A stretch of DNA of 64,000 bases, taken from assembly GCF_000715075.1 (NCBI RefSeq), contig NC_134089.1, positions 105,345,157-105,409,156 of the forward strand. The letters run 5' to 3'. Each line of letters begins with the position of its first letter. Positions within the stretch are counted from its first letter, which is position 1. This DNA is from Nicotiana tabacum (taxonomy: Eukaryota; Streptophyta; Magnoliopsida; Solanales; Solanaceae). The notes beneath the pieces were generated by a model. That model had not been told where the DNA came from. It searched no databases and saw only the letters and a program-made list of their open reading frames with translations. A program made the translations under genes and the position numbers. Positions 49,451-60,390 of this stretch are shown here, piece after piece.

Positions 49451-49641
49451 CTTTAACCCATCAATTGGGCATGAGAGCATGCTTCTAATGTAAGTTCTCC
49501 GATGACCTCTAATATCAGTCTCATCCTTGACACCACCAAGGAAGATGCATACAAACTTTCTGCCCAGAGTAACTGAAATTGATGAAGCCAAAAATATCTT
49601 CCTAACCCTTGGTGGACCAACAAAGTACAACAATGCCTCTT
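49451..49641 (-). pseudogene. Lon protease AAA+ domain fragment
   Basis: On the minus strand the frame reads [20 protein letters not shown], then [20 protein letters not shown] and [19 protein letters not shown]. This is the Walker A region and following strand of ATP-dependent Lon protease, recognised from family knowledge. The Walker A motif GPPGVGKT is degraded to GPPRVRKI, so ATP binding would be lost. Similarity stops after IDGLK, where a splice site would lie in the parent gene, and no other Lon exon was found nearby. It is a gene fragment, probably captured or copied by a transposon. Confidence 0.75.
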
Positions 49642-50628
49642 AGCAGATAAAAAACAAGAATTTTTTATATGGAATTCCACAACCAAGTAAGGAAACATAC
49701 GTAAGAAAATATTTGTGGGATTAAAGTGTTGCACCCTCCAACTTCTAATTCATGATTTGTACAATCATAAGCTTGTAAAAGTTGAGACAAAAAATCAATG
49801 GGTAATACCTGTAGAAGTTGAAAAAAAAATCTAGTTTTTCATCACCCTCAATTTGCATCGCAACTACCCTGCAAATTACTTGATTATCAAAACGTTCTGT
49901 CTGGATAACTTCAAGAGCTTACAAATAAGAAGTGTATCTATCATAAACTATAATTTTGCAACAGAAATTATGAAGAAGTCACTATTATCTTCAATAAGAA
50001 CTTCCTATATAGGATTCCACAACCAAGTAAGGAAACGGAGGTAAGAAAACATTTGTGAGAGTAAACTGCTCCGTGAAATGTACATCTCGATTTAAAAAAT
50101 CTATTTTTGACCCAAGATTAAAACTTTACTACGATTAAAAAATTCACTCGGAACTTATCTTTAGCCCCAAAATTGTGAGACAAGTGCAAATTTAAGGATG
50201 CTTACAGTGACCCAACACTAGAACGTTGTGTTACCACCAACAATGTCGATGTCTCTATGTTTCCCATCAATTTTACTTGTATAATATCAAAAATCCTGAA
50301 TCATGGATGAACTTGGAGGAAGATCTATAAAAAATCGACATTAAGTTGAAAAGAAAAGGAAAAATTTAGGAGATTATAGAAATTCTTCGAGATTTAGGTT
50401 GAGCTTACAAAACTGATATTGGATGTCGAAAATGAAGCTTAGACTTCAAGAAATTCATCTCTACCAGCTGATTAGGAATAGAATGAGAAGAGGAAAGAGT
50501 TAAAGGGATTTCTGACGGGAGAGAGATCAGATTTATTTGGGTTTATTTTTTGGGATTTGGGGAAGGACAAAAAAGCCCTTAAGCTTAATTTGGTGGCCCT
50601 TAAATAATGAGGGTATTTTCGCGAAATA

Positions 50629-50632
<4 letters not shown>
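49642..50632. other. Sequence beside the Lon fragment, no gene recognised
   Basis: Contains diverged local direct repeats: TTCCACAACCAAGTAAGGAA occurs at about 49675 and 50012 with similar flanks. A minus-strand reading near 49732-49825 (IDFLSQLLQAYDCTNHELE) is partly repeated at 49025-49125, but matches no family I know. Confidence 0.4.

Positions 50633-50674
<42 letters not shown>
50633..50674. repeat. (AT)n microsatellite
   Basis: About 20 AT dinucleotides, similar in length to the tract at 47472. The two tracts enclose the FRS and Lon fragments. Confidence 0.95.
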
Positions 50675-50678
<4 letters not shown>

Positions 50679-51190
50679 TATCAAAAACCCTTCCACTTCA
50701 GTCTTCCACTCTTCCACTACTCTATCTCTAAGTTCTAACGCCTAAATATTCCTAAATAATCAAAATTATGAAAAATATGTAACATAATCCTCATTAATTA
50801 CTTTACAAAAGGCAGAAAGTTCATAATCAAATTCAAGCATACAAATGTTTTGGAATACTCATACATATGAAGTAGTATTACATTATAAACAAGTCTTTCC
50901 TAGGCATACTGCATAAAGGATGCAATATTACTGAACTTGACAAGATAAGTTAGCCAATGCATCAGTTATAAGATATAGGTGAGGGTGTAGAGATGTCTTT
51001 TTCAGGCATGAGCAATGAATATTACGGACACCTGATGAAAGGTGATGCGCCTGAAATCTTAATCGTAAATATGAACTAAGTGAGTTTTCAATTTGTAAGG
51101 GAGCTACATCCAGACATGGATTAACACTCCCATATGGGTTCTGAATTAGTACTCCGTTTATAGGTGCATATTTTCTAGTAATTCTGATTG
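50675..51190. other. No gene recognised
   Basis: AT-rich sequence with no open frame or repeat that could be assigned, lying between the second (AT)n tract and the sub-terminal repeats of the possible composite element. Confidence 0.4.
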
Positions 51191-51379
51191 AATATAGATT
51201 GAATAATGCCGATAAACCGTCAGATAAGAGCTAAACCGATACCAATCCGCCCGATATCTTATCGGATGGATAGTGGATTAATACATTTAAAAGCCGATAA
51301 CCGATAAGCCAAACCGTTAAGAATAAATAACCGCCCGATGAGCAGTCCTACTGCAGAAGTGCAACCCTGGGTCAGCGTG

Positions 51380-52190
51380 TCGATACAACTTCAAAAGTAA
51401 TCAAAATTTAGTCACTTTTCATATAAAGATAAATTTGAACGAAAACACTGTTCAAAATTCGAAAAATATTTTAGCATAATATATTATACTGGAATTCCAG
51501 TATAATATACTGGAGTTCCAGTATAATATACTGGAGTTCCAGTATAATATACCGGTCCATCATAATATGCTGGAAGTTCATGCACATGTGCTCCAATCTC
51601 CAGTATATTATGCTGGAACTTTTCGTGTTGCACCAAAATAGTGGCTATTTTTCAATGACTTTGCAAAAGCTAGCTATTTTTCAATTACCAGTCCGAAAAC
51701 TGGCTAGCCCGTGCTATTTTTACATTATATTATTATGCGAACCAACAGTTTGGACTTGTGAAAATAGCACGAGCTAGCCAGTTTTCGGACTGGTAATCAA
51801 AAAATAGCCAGCGTTTGCAAAGTCATTGAAAAATAGCCACTATTTTACAGCAACACGGAATGTTCCAGCATAATATACTGGAGATTGGTACACTTGTTTA
51901 TAAACTTCTAGCATATTATATTGGAACTCCAACACACGAAAAGTTCCATCATAATATACTGAAGATTGGAGCACATGTATATGAACTTCCAGCATTTTAT
52001 GTTGGACCAGTATATTATGCTAGAACTCCAATATATTATGCTGGAAGTTCATTATATTATACTGGAACGCCAATATATTATGCTGGAATATTTTCTGAAT
52101 TTTGAATAGTGTTTTCGTTCAGATTTATCTTTACATGAAAAGTGGCTAAAATTCGATTACTTTTGAAACTGTGACTATTTTTCAATTACC
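51380..52190. mobile_element. Foldback element of about 0.8 kb
   Basis: The left arm from ACTTCAAAAGTAATC (about 51388) to GGCTAGCCCGTGCTATTTTT (about 51722) is the reverse complement of the right arm from GAAAATAGCACGAGCTAGCC (about 51759) to GATTACTTTTGAAACTG (about 52178). The central gap is roughly 35 bp. The arms contain many short palindromes of the type CCAGTATATTATGCTGG. There is no coding capacity. Exact ends and target duplication were not fixed. Confidence 0.85.
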
Positions 52191-52856
52191 ACTTATAAAT
52201 CTGACTATTTTTGAACTTCACCCATTGGACTTGGATGCTTTTATTTCCGAAAAAATGACATTGTATAGCCGCTCTTAAAATAATAGCTGAAATTATATAC
52301 TTTTTGAATATCTATACATTTCTGTATATTATATAAAAAATATAAATTTTATATACTTTTATGATTTCCGGATGTAAATAATTTCGCATGCATGCTAAAA
52401 GTGATATTTGCCCCTTTTTTTGTCTGCACAAAATTTGGATAAAATTCACAACTCGCCATTTTTCTCATGTTGTTAATGAAGCCATTATCATAGAATTTTA
52501 AATTTTACTGGTGAAACTCTATGGTATTTTTCCAAAAAGTAGTTAGTCCGTGCTATTACTACAAAAAAAATTATGCACATTATATTTATTTAAAATATCA
52601 GTATATGTAGGAGTAAATTATACTATTATTTAATCGACTTACATTTATTATCTTCGTATGCATTAAAAAAAAATTCACACACAACGAAACCTTAGTGCAT
52701 CCACCTATAATTTTCTTAATCTTTATCCACACAAATTCGTTTGTAGTTTTGACTTTTGAATAACTTTTTAATTGCAAAATTTCCCATATCCAAGAAAAAT
52801 GCCGTTATCTCAATTCTCACCAACGATCTTAATGGGGGCATTTTCATTTATATTCC

Positions 52857-53963
52857 GGAAAAGGTCCAAAAATATTCTTGAACTATTCGAAATAGTTCAA
52901 AAATATCATTCATTTATTTTTGGTGCCAAAAATATCCATGTCGTCTATGTTTTGGCACAAAAATACCCCTAAACTGTTAGTTTTGCCATTGAAGCTGACA
53001 TGGTAGTCCATCCTTACGTGGTCGTCCACCTAAGCAATCCACATGTGAAAATTATTTTTTCGGAAATTTTATTTTTCCAGAATTTTTTAATAAAATAAAA
53101 ATCAACATTTATTCTGAAAAAAGTAAAAAGATTCGAAAAAAATATTTATTTCGGAATTTTTTTAATTAAAATACAAAATCAACACTTATTCCGAAAAAAG
53201 TAAAAAATTTACGAAAAAATTATTCTTGATTCAGGTTTATGATTTGATTAAAAAACTCCATTGTTCTCTTTTGTGAATTTATGATTATAGATATCGAGAA
53301 TTCATATAACCGATCCCAACTTGTTTAGGATTAAGAAACCAGTGTCTTTGTTGTTGTACAAATAAAGTTTTAATTTTTTTCTTGTAAACATTGTATGTTA
53401 CTTTTTTTTTGGAGCTAAAGAATGTAGTTGAAACTATACAGGGATAATGTTCCAAGACATAACTACGCTATTACTGGATTCAAAAGCATTCAAAGACATA
53501 ACTCCGAAATTCACAAATTAATCTTAAATTCACAAAAGAGAACAATGGAGTTTTTTAATCAAATCATAAACCCCAATCAAGAATAATTTTTCGTAAATTT
53601 TTTACTTTTTTCGGAATAAGTATTGATTTTGTATTTTACTTAAAAAAATCCGAAATAAATATTTTTTTCGATTTTTTTTTTACTTTTTTCAGAATAAATG
53701 TTGATTTTATATTTTATTAAAAAATTCTGGAAAAATAAAATTTTCGAAAAAATAATTTTCACATATGGATTGCTTAGGTGGACGACCACGTAAACAATTC
53801 TAACCCAGTTGGACTGCCATGTCAGCTTCAATGGTAAAACTAACGATTTAGGGGCATTTTTGGGCCAAAACATAGACGACAGAGATATTTTTTGCACAAA
53901 AAATAAACGGGGGATATTTTTGAGCTATTTCGAATAGTTCGAGGATATTTTTGGACCTTTTCC
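52857..53963. mobile_element. MULE-like foldback element of 1.1 kb
   Basis: Arms of about 440 bp face each other (about 52857-53290 and 53525-53963) with a spacer of roughly 230 bp. The left end GGAAAAGGTCC mirrors the right end GGACCTTTTCC exactly. The 11 bp ATTTATATTCC flanks both sides (52846-52856 and 53964-53974). A 9 bp duplication within it, with CC belonging to the element, would fit Mutator-type insertion. There is no transposase. Confidence 0.85.
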
Positions 53964-54034
53964 ATTTATATTCCTTTTGGGGTCACCATTGAAGTTATAC
54001 CCGCATTGCATAAAATCTTACAGAGTGTATCTGC

Positions 54035-54250
54035 TCGGATCTGAAATAGTTCATTCTCTTTAATGTAATTTCAAAAATTAAATCTGAAGTTCTTCTATCT
54101 TTCAAATGTAACTTCAGAAATTCGAATCTGAAGTAGTTCAATCTCTTCAATGCAACTTCAGAAATCAAATCTGAAGTACTTCTATTTTTCAAATGCATCA
54201 AAAATTCGAATCTTAAGTAGTTTAATCTATTGAATGCAACTTCATATTTC
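54035..54250. repeat. Minisatellite, about 44 bp unit, five copies
   Basis: The motif AATCTGAAGT and its variants recur at about 54037, 54080, 54124, 54168 and 54209. Linkers of the types TTCAATCTCTTCAATGCAAC and TTCTATCTTTCAAATGTAAC alternate. Confidence 0.75.
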
Positions 54251-54954
54251 GAATCTTAAGTTCTGAAACATAAATTTGTTCTTCGAATTTCAACAATTCA
54301 ATACACGAGCCAATGCCCAAATCTACTCCAAATGAGCTCAAATTTGAAACATAACTTTCAAATATTATAAAGAAAAAATCTCAATCATCAAAACAATAAA
54401 ATTTAACAATTTTTTTACAACTAAGAAGAAGAAACTTTAAGCAAAAAGAAGAAGAAAACAGTAGTAAAGAAGAAATGAAAAGTGTATGTATTAGAAGTTA
54501 TTCAAAAAATTTCGGTATCAATAAACCTTTTTAAAAAGGTGGATACAAATTCAATCAGTGACACAAAACTGGGCACCACACGAAAATTGGGATCCTTACA
54601 CAAATAACCGGCTATATTCATTGTCTAGTTTTTTTTAGCCATATACATAAATTATGTATTCATTATACACAATTATACATATATAATACATAAATTTTTT
54701 ATATATATATATTATACATCCATCAGTTATTTTTAATTTAAGTGGTTGAGTGAGTGGCTATTTGGGTTAATTCTTCAAAATTTTACATCCTAAATGGGCT
54801 CCAAAATTATCTTACTAGACTAGCTCCAGCTAGTGAGCGGCCTCCTGGCCCATCACGCAATCCGACCAGACTATTTCGATTTGCTGGACCCTAAACCCTT
54901 CCGTTGCAATTACAACTGCACAAGAAATCCTTACGTCTCCCTGTTCGCATAGCT
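54251..54954. other. Upstream region of the small basic-protein gene
   Basis: AT-rich, with an ATATATAT tract near 54690. The last 100 bp before the start codon are less AT-rich and probably hold the 5' UTR. No second gene is seen. Confidence 0.4.
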
Positions 54955-57354
54955 ATGGCGAAAAACAGAAACAAGAATAAGAAAAATGGTCGTGCAGCTA
55001 TGGATGTCTCCTCTGACAAGACGGTCACGGGTCCCCAAGGTAATTAACTACTGTAATATTTCCCTGTCTTCGTTATCATTCTCTTACAAAAATTTCCGTA
55101 ATTCCTGTTGAGTCATTATATGTCTATTGCTTAATTTCAGAAATGGATACTTCAGAGTCAGCAGCTCCAAAACCACATATAGGTGGATCACATAGGTCAG
55201 TTGTTTAATGTTCAATTTGTGTTATAAATACTTAATGATTAACAATCAAACTTGGTGCTCTCTAGAAAAATTGAGTTAAGGTGTGCTTTGTACATACTCC
55301 AGTAATTACACTCTCATGTATAATAAAATTCATAAAATTCTGAACTATTCTTGAGACAGTTTGGGGAAAAGAATAGTTTTTATCTAGCTAAGTTTGGCTG
55401 TTTTAAATTCTTTACCTAGGAATTCTATCCCTCTTGTGAGGTAACATATCACTTATCTGTAAACAGAAAAATGGATAAACATTGACTTTCAAATGTAAAT
55501 AAAAGCCTTATGAGCTAATTCCTATCTGATGAACATGCGTGTAGAAGCACGTTGTAATGTGTTGAAACATATTTCAATAGTATGTTTGTTCACTAGCAAT
55601 TTTTTGGGAACAGGGTTTGTTCGCTGGCAATTTTACTTAGATTATGCGCTACTCATTGTTTCATTATGTTGTATGATCATAAGAATCGACTCCGAAATAC
55701 CTAGTACTTATAATTTATAATCAGTATCCCTTGTTATCATATTAATTTTTGAAAGACTGATATACTATTATCTTAAGAAGTGGCTTGGCGTGCTTCCTAG
55801 GAATTACTAATAGGATAAGATCGCATTATGCAAATTAGTCTACTTTAAGTTCTCCCATCACTATGCATATGCTTGTACCAACCTTTTTTTGGAGAGCAAC
55901 GTATGCAGTCAGATGTCATTGCCGCTCCTTATAGTTTTTAGGATGCTTCTTTTTCTACCTGTACCAAATGTCAATACCCAGTTATTCCTTGATAGTTATC
56001 CATTGGGACTGTCATTGCTCTTGGATGGCTCTATTGACTTGCTATGAGACAAGATTATCTTAATTCATGAGCATGGGAAAGGATAAAAAGGAAAAGATCT
56101 TCGACTCTATTGTGGCTCTTTCGGCAATGATCCTGGATTTAACTGGAAGTGATAATTTACATAGCTTTGTAGGAAGGGCGCACTTTGCTAGGAGATAAGC
56201 TGCAGATATCAAAAATGAGAATCTTCGTCATCAGGATCTTAATGTTGATCTCTCTGAGAAACATTTTTTTGGTGTTCTTTTTCCCTTCCTTTTGTTGTTG
56301 TAAGGTGGTATTCGAGCTTTGCTGATTGGATTTGCTGTTAAGGCTACCAGGGGTTTAGTGGTACCGGTGTTGAAGCTGTATATATGTGCGAATAGTAGTG
56401 GGTTGATTTTGTAGTAAGGCGGTGAATAAATGCTAATTGACCCAATTGACTGGGTAGTGCAACCGGAGGTAGATAGTTTATAGGTGTGCCGGTCAGTTGG
56501 TGATTTTTCTTTAGTTTCTATTTATGCATACACTGCATTAGGCCTGTCTGTCTAGGTAACGTGGTAAATGGAAAAGGCATCTATCCTAAGATGCTTCACG
56601 CCGTGTATTAGAAGCTGACAACTCTAACTTCCTCCCTTGGTATCCATGCGGGTCTAGCTCCAATGTCTGAAGCGACCCCTAACCGTCCATTGCCTCAAAC
56701 CAGGTTTTCTGATGACAGAACATATGAAGCATTTTAGTCTTGTTATTTAGGGGCCGCAAAAAGAAGCACATGGAGTTGATGGAGAAGTTAAGAAGTTCAT
56801 GAGGTTAACACCTCTTTTTGTCAATAATATGAAGCGAAAGCTAAATAAGAAGTGACAATTAAAGCTTCTTGCATGCAGAGGCGGATTTAGGGGGGCGGAA
56901 GCCGAAAAATTACACTTACAAGGCAAAATTTATTTTCTACCTCTTTATATTATGTTTTGAATCCCCTTAACACAGCCCAAAAGCATAGCTTAGTGGTCAA
57001 GGGGGTTCAAAACCTTTGTGAGGTTATTGGTTCAATTCCCACTAGCTACAATCTCTTTTAATTTTTTAATTCTTTTTTGAACCCTCTTAGCGGAAATCCT
57101 GCCTCTGCCACTGCCTGCATGTGTGTATCTAGGGTGCAGGCAAATTTACACTTGGAATTCCTCACTTTCTGCTCACGTCATATATTTGTTATTGCAGAAA
57201 GATGAAGGGAGTACAGATGAAAAGGTCAAAGAATGTCCGGAAAATGAAGGCCATTGCCAAGGCTATTTCAAAAAATGAGAAATTGGAGGAAAGAGTCACG
57301 AGGAACGAAAGCAAGATTGAGAGAACTCAACATGCCAAAAAGTTATATGAATGA
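54955..57354 (+). CDS. Small basic Lys-rich protein (98 residues), probably nuclear
   Basis: Three exons, 54955-55039, 55141-55195 and 57198-57354, join with GT-AG sites and matching phases to give 98 residues and a TGA stop. The N-terminus MAKNRNKNKKNGRAAMD is strongly basic. The middle is acidic and Ser/Ala-rich (EMDTSESAAPKP). The last exon encodes QMKRSKNVRKMKAIAKAISK followed by a charged helix ending AKKLYE. Small conserved plant proteins of this layout are known to me, but I cannot name a function. The basic clusters would suit a nucleolar or nuclear site and RNA binding, which is inference. No membrane segment or signal peptide is seen. Intron 2 is about 2.0 kb and holds a hAT-like MITE. 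The start is the first ATG after the TATA-poor leader and fits the conserved N-terminus. Confidence 0.85.
56876..57113. mobile_element. hAT-like MITE in intron 2 of the small gene
   Basis: The left end reads CAGAGGCGGATTTAG. The right end, read inward, reads CAGTGGCAGAGGCAGGATTT. It is flanked by CTTGCATG (56868-56875) and CCTGCATG (57114-57121), an 8 bp duplication with one mismatch. The 238 bp interior is non-coding. CAGTGGC-type ends and an 8 bp duplication indicate hAT. The left end has lost about 7 bases relative to the right. Confidence 0.75.
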
Positions 57355-58056
57355 ATGGATGGTTCTTTCGTCTGATTAGCTATGGAAGAGTGATGATTTT
57401 GTTTATTAATGTTCACTCCTAGGGCTTGTCAATGTAAAAGTTATATCTTCTTCATTATAATTGTCTAGCCTAAGCTTGTCAATGTTTTTGCATTTTCGAG
57501 TTAAACAACGATAGCGTGCAAATACTACTAGAATTGAATGAAATGCCATATCATTGGAAACTAACATGTGTAGCATGTGCTTGATCCAATAATATATTAA
57601 CTTGTTAAGGCAAATATTTTATAATAGAGGAATGAATTGTAAATCGTTAGGAAAAGTTCCAATGCAAGGGTAACTCTAAACAATAATAAAAGTTTAAGGC
57701 TAAATATGGATCCTTTCTATCGAACAATTTGGATACATGAAGTCGACCAATTTCTAGTTGGAGCAAAAGTGAGCGATTTCAAATAATACGTGGACAAATT
57801 TGAACAATTTGTCAAATAAGTTTAGCACGCAAGAACATACTACAAAGTTGTCTTATAGCTCTATAGCTTTAACAAGATATGAAAGTATAGTGATCTGTGT
57901 AATATATGAAACTTTAAGGAGTGTATACGATAAGTTAAAACTTTACAGGAGGTATGTGTAATTTTTCTTTAAATGGACTAGAGAGAAAAATGAAAAAATA
58001 TCAGCGGTTCCATCAACAGACCAAGCTCATTGCTATTAGTCTTCTACCTCTCTCTC
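57355..58056. other. Intergenic between two plus-strand genes
   Basis: Holds the 3' UTR of the small gene and the likely promoter of the predicted gene at 58057. No other coding sequence is seen. Confidence 0.4.
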
Positions 58057-58582
58057 ATGGCGCTCCAGCTTGCTATCACTATCTCCAGCTTCAAGCATCT
58101 TCCACGAAGAATTCAGGGCAAGTAATTCCTCTTCAAACCTTGCCTGTTATCTTATGTATCCCCAATTTTTTCTTCTTCCTTTTTTTTTAATCTGATTATT
58201 CTTGAGGTCAATAGCTCGGCCAATTCAGTTATTTGTTCCTTTTGGTACAAATTTTGAATTCTAGTGCTTCGTTAGAAGTTTTGACACATGTATTTTGGTC
58301 CAATTGGATATAGTGTCTGCTTTCTGATTATTTACTGTATTAAAATTTCTATTTAATCATGTGATTTCTGTATTAGATTGTTATCTAAAACTGCGGAATT
58401 CTACTTTTCTCTGTTCATTCTTCTAGGTGCGCATTGCAATGTGGATCAAAGGAAAATGCTTAGCAGAAACATCTCATCGGGCAAAGAAAAACCGAAGGAT
58501 CTCTGTGAAAATGTTTTTTCTTTGTCAAAGGCTTGCACCAGTACTCCAATTAGATGCACAATGTTCACCAGTGCTGTCTTAG
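58057..58582 (+). CDS. Predicted 5' part of an unknown gene (two exons, continues beyond window)
   Basis: Exon 1 (58057-58117) starts MALQLAITISSFKHLPRRIQ and would end at a GC donor (GCAAGT). Exon 2 (58427-58582) follows a TTCTAG acceptor and reads GAHCNVDQRKMLSRNISSGK to FTSAVLG, ending at GTATTC. Phases agree at the first junction. The next exon may start at 63994, where TTGCAG precedes GAATCAT at the window edge; joining gives GGA ATC in frame, extending the hydrophobic run. The N-terminus, rich in Ser, Leu and Arg and without acidic residues, suggests a plastid or mitochondrial targeting peptide. I do not recognise the family. The GC donor and the 5.4 kb third intron make the model tentative. 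Confidence 0.4.
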
Positions 58583-59352
58583 GTATTCTCCTTGGACAAT
58601 CTCAGTAATCATGAAAGTTCTTACTAGGGAGAGGTATATTCTTTTAGCATTCTAGTTCAATTGCCAGGGAAAATCATATATATGATGTTGATGTGCTCAG
58701 CAGTAGTAACATGTCCAGTTGTCCACAATTTGAGACTTGACTGCATAACCAGTGGCGGAGCCATACAAGGGGATTAAAAAATGTCAGACCTGGGATTTGA
58801 ACCCCGTTGCCACTTTATTAGAACTTTTGCTTGACATAAGGGGATTCAACAGCTAATTTATAACCAAAACCTAGTTTCTGCCCTATTTGCACAGTATAAA
58901 TTTTCGATGATGGGGAGTCAATTGAACTCCTTTCATTCAAGCAAGCTCCGACTTTGACTACAAAGAGCAACCAAAGATAGAAGCAATATACACAGAAAAA
59001 ATATTACTCTAAAATATGCCTTACTAAAACGAGCAGCCAATCATTTCTTCAAGCGGACTGGTATATGTGCTTCAAAACGTAAAACAGAAGCTTAAAAGAT
59101 TGTCTTGACAAGACTTCTTAATCCCCTAGAAGCCTTGCATTTCCTTGCCTTCTAAATTTTCCACTAACTGCTAAGGGAGCAAACCATGCCATATTGCTCA
59201 ATGCCCCACTGCACGTTTTCTCTCACTAAACCATAACATGGTAACAAAGGCAATTCCTTTGAAGGGGAATCATGATCCGTTCAATCCAAAACATGTTCTG
59301 AACTGCTTTGGCGATGGAGTAATAAATGAATGACCAAGTCAAAGATTGTAGC
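58583..59352. other. Presumed intron with a hAT-like terminal motif
   Basis: CAGTGGCGGAGCC at 58750-58762 is a typical hAT terminus, and CCCGTTGCCACTTTATT lies about 50 bp later. A matching far end was not found. No coding sequence is seen. Confidence 0.35.
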
Positions 59353-59878
59353 TAGGGGTGTTCATAAAAATCCGGAAACCTGAACCAAACCGAAAACCAT
59401 ACCAAACCGACCAAAAAAACCGATACTTTTTGGTTTGGTTTGGTTTAGTTTTGGTTTTGAAATTTAAAAACCGATCAAATTTGGTTTGGTTTTGGTTTTA
59501 ATAAAAAAAAACTGAACCAAACCGAATATATGAGTAGCTATTTTAAATTTATTATTACACCTATATATATATATGTATACTTTTATACAAAGTTTCAAAA
59601 TTTTTATAATTAATGTTAATCGTTTGCACTTTTAGTACAGGTCTTTACCTTTATATTCTAGTTTGACTGGTAGTTTTCTTTTGTTAAGTGTAAGAATCTA
59701 TTTCATGTTAAAAATAATATATTTTTAATTGAGTCCTTAAATTATTCATCACTATTTGATTCAATTATCATCAATATATCTTGGTAAATAATAGATTTCT
59801 CAAAGGGCAATTGATTTGATAGTGTTACGTTGAAAATGTGGTCGCCGAAATATGTGTTTGGTAGTGTATGTCTTATAT

Positions 59879-60390
59879 TTAAGAAAAAACCGACATAATA
59901 TTGATCATGCCCAGCTTGTTACAAAGGTAATCAACTCGAATTCCATTCAACGCCTTTGTGAACAAATCAGCCGGTTGCTCTCCTGTCTTCACGTAGCCAG
60001 TGGAGATCAAGTTCTCCTGAATCTTCTCACGAATAAAATGGCAGTCAACCTCAATATGCTTAGTTCTTTCATGATACACCGGATTTGACGCAATATGGAG
60101 GGCAACTTGATTGTCACACCAGAGTTTTGCTGGTATTGGATGCTCTAACCCAATTTCAGTCAACAGATGATGTATCCACATAATCTCACATGTAGACTGT
60201 GACATAGCTCTATACTCGGATTCTGCACTAGATCGAGATACAACACTTTGCTTCTTACTCCTCCGTGATACCAAGTTTCCTCCAACAAAGACACAATAAC
60301 CTGTAGTAGATCTATCAATTTTCGATCCAGCCCAGTCAGCATCTGCAAAACACTCAATACGAGTATGATTGTGATTGCTATATAAGTCCT
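59879..60390 (-). pseudogene. Copia RNase H domain
   Basis: The minus-strand text CFADADWAGSKIDRSTTGYC is followed by SRRSKKQSVVSRSSAESEYR and LWCDNQVALHIASNPVYHER, then IREKIQENLISTGYVKTGEQ and PADLFTKALNG. These are the conserved RNase H Asp/Glu positions and the usual Copia C-terminus. It is separated from the reverse transcriptase frame by a frameshift near 60395. The C-terminus runs into non-element DNA at about 59894. Confidence 0.85.

Larger units (their letters stand above)
47307..51350. mobile_element. Possible 4.0 kb hAT-like composite carrying gene fragments
   Basis: The left end reads TAGGGGTGTTC and the right end, read inward, TAGGACTGCTC (8 of 11 matching). They are flanked by CTGGAGAA (47299-47306) and CTGCAGAA (51351-51358), an 8 bp repeat with one mismatch, as hAT insertion would leave. 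Sub-terminal DNA on both sides is rich in AACCG and TTATCGG motifs. Inside lie a broken FAR1-related gene, a Lon-protease fragment on the opposite strand and two (AT)n tracts. Alternatively the two ends belong to separate MITEs of one family; the weak terminal match leaves this open. Confidence 0.4.

Noticed and set aside
51860..52105. 81-codon open frame with repeated YYAGTPIYYAG text
   Set aside because: It is a translation of the short palindromic repeats in the foldback element, not a protein gene.
53995..54201. Minus-strand open frame with repeated TSDLISE-like text
   Set aside because: It is the translation of the 44 bp minisatellite.
58750..58920. hAT-like MITE starting CAGTGGCGGAGCC
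   Set aside because: Only one terminus is convincing; no far end or duplication could be identified.
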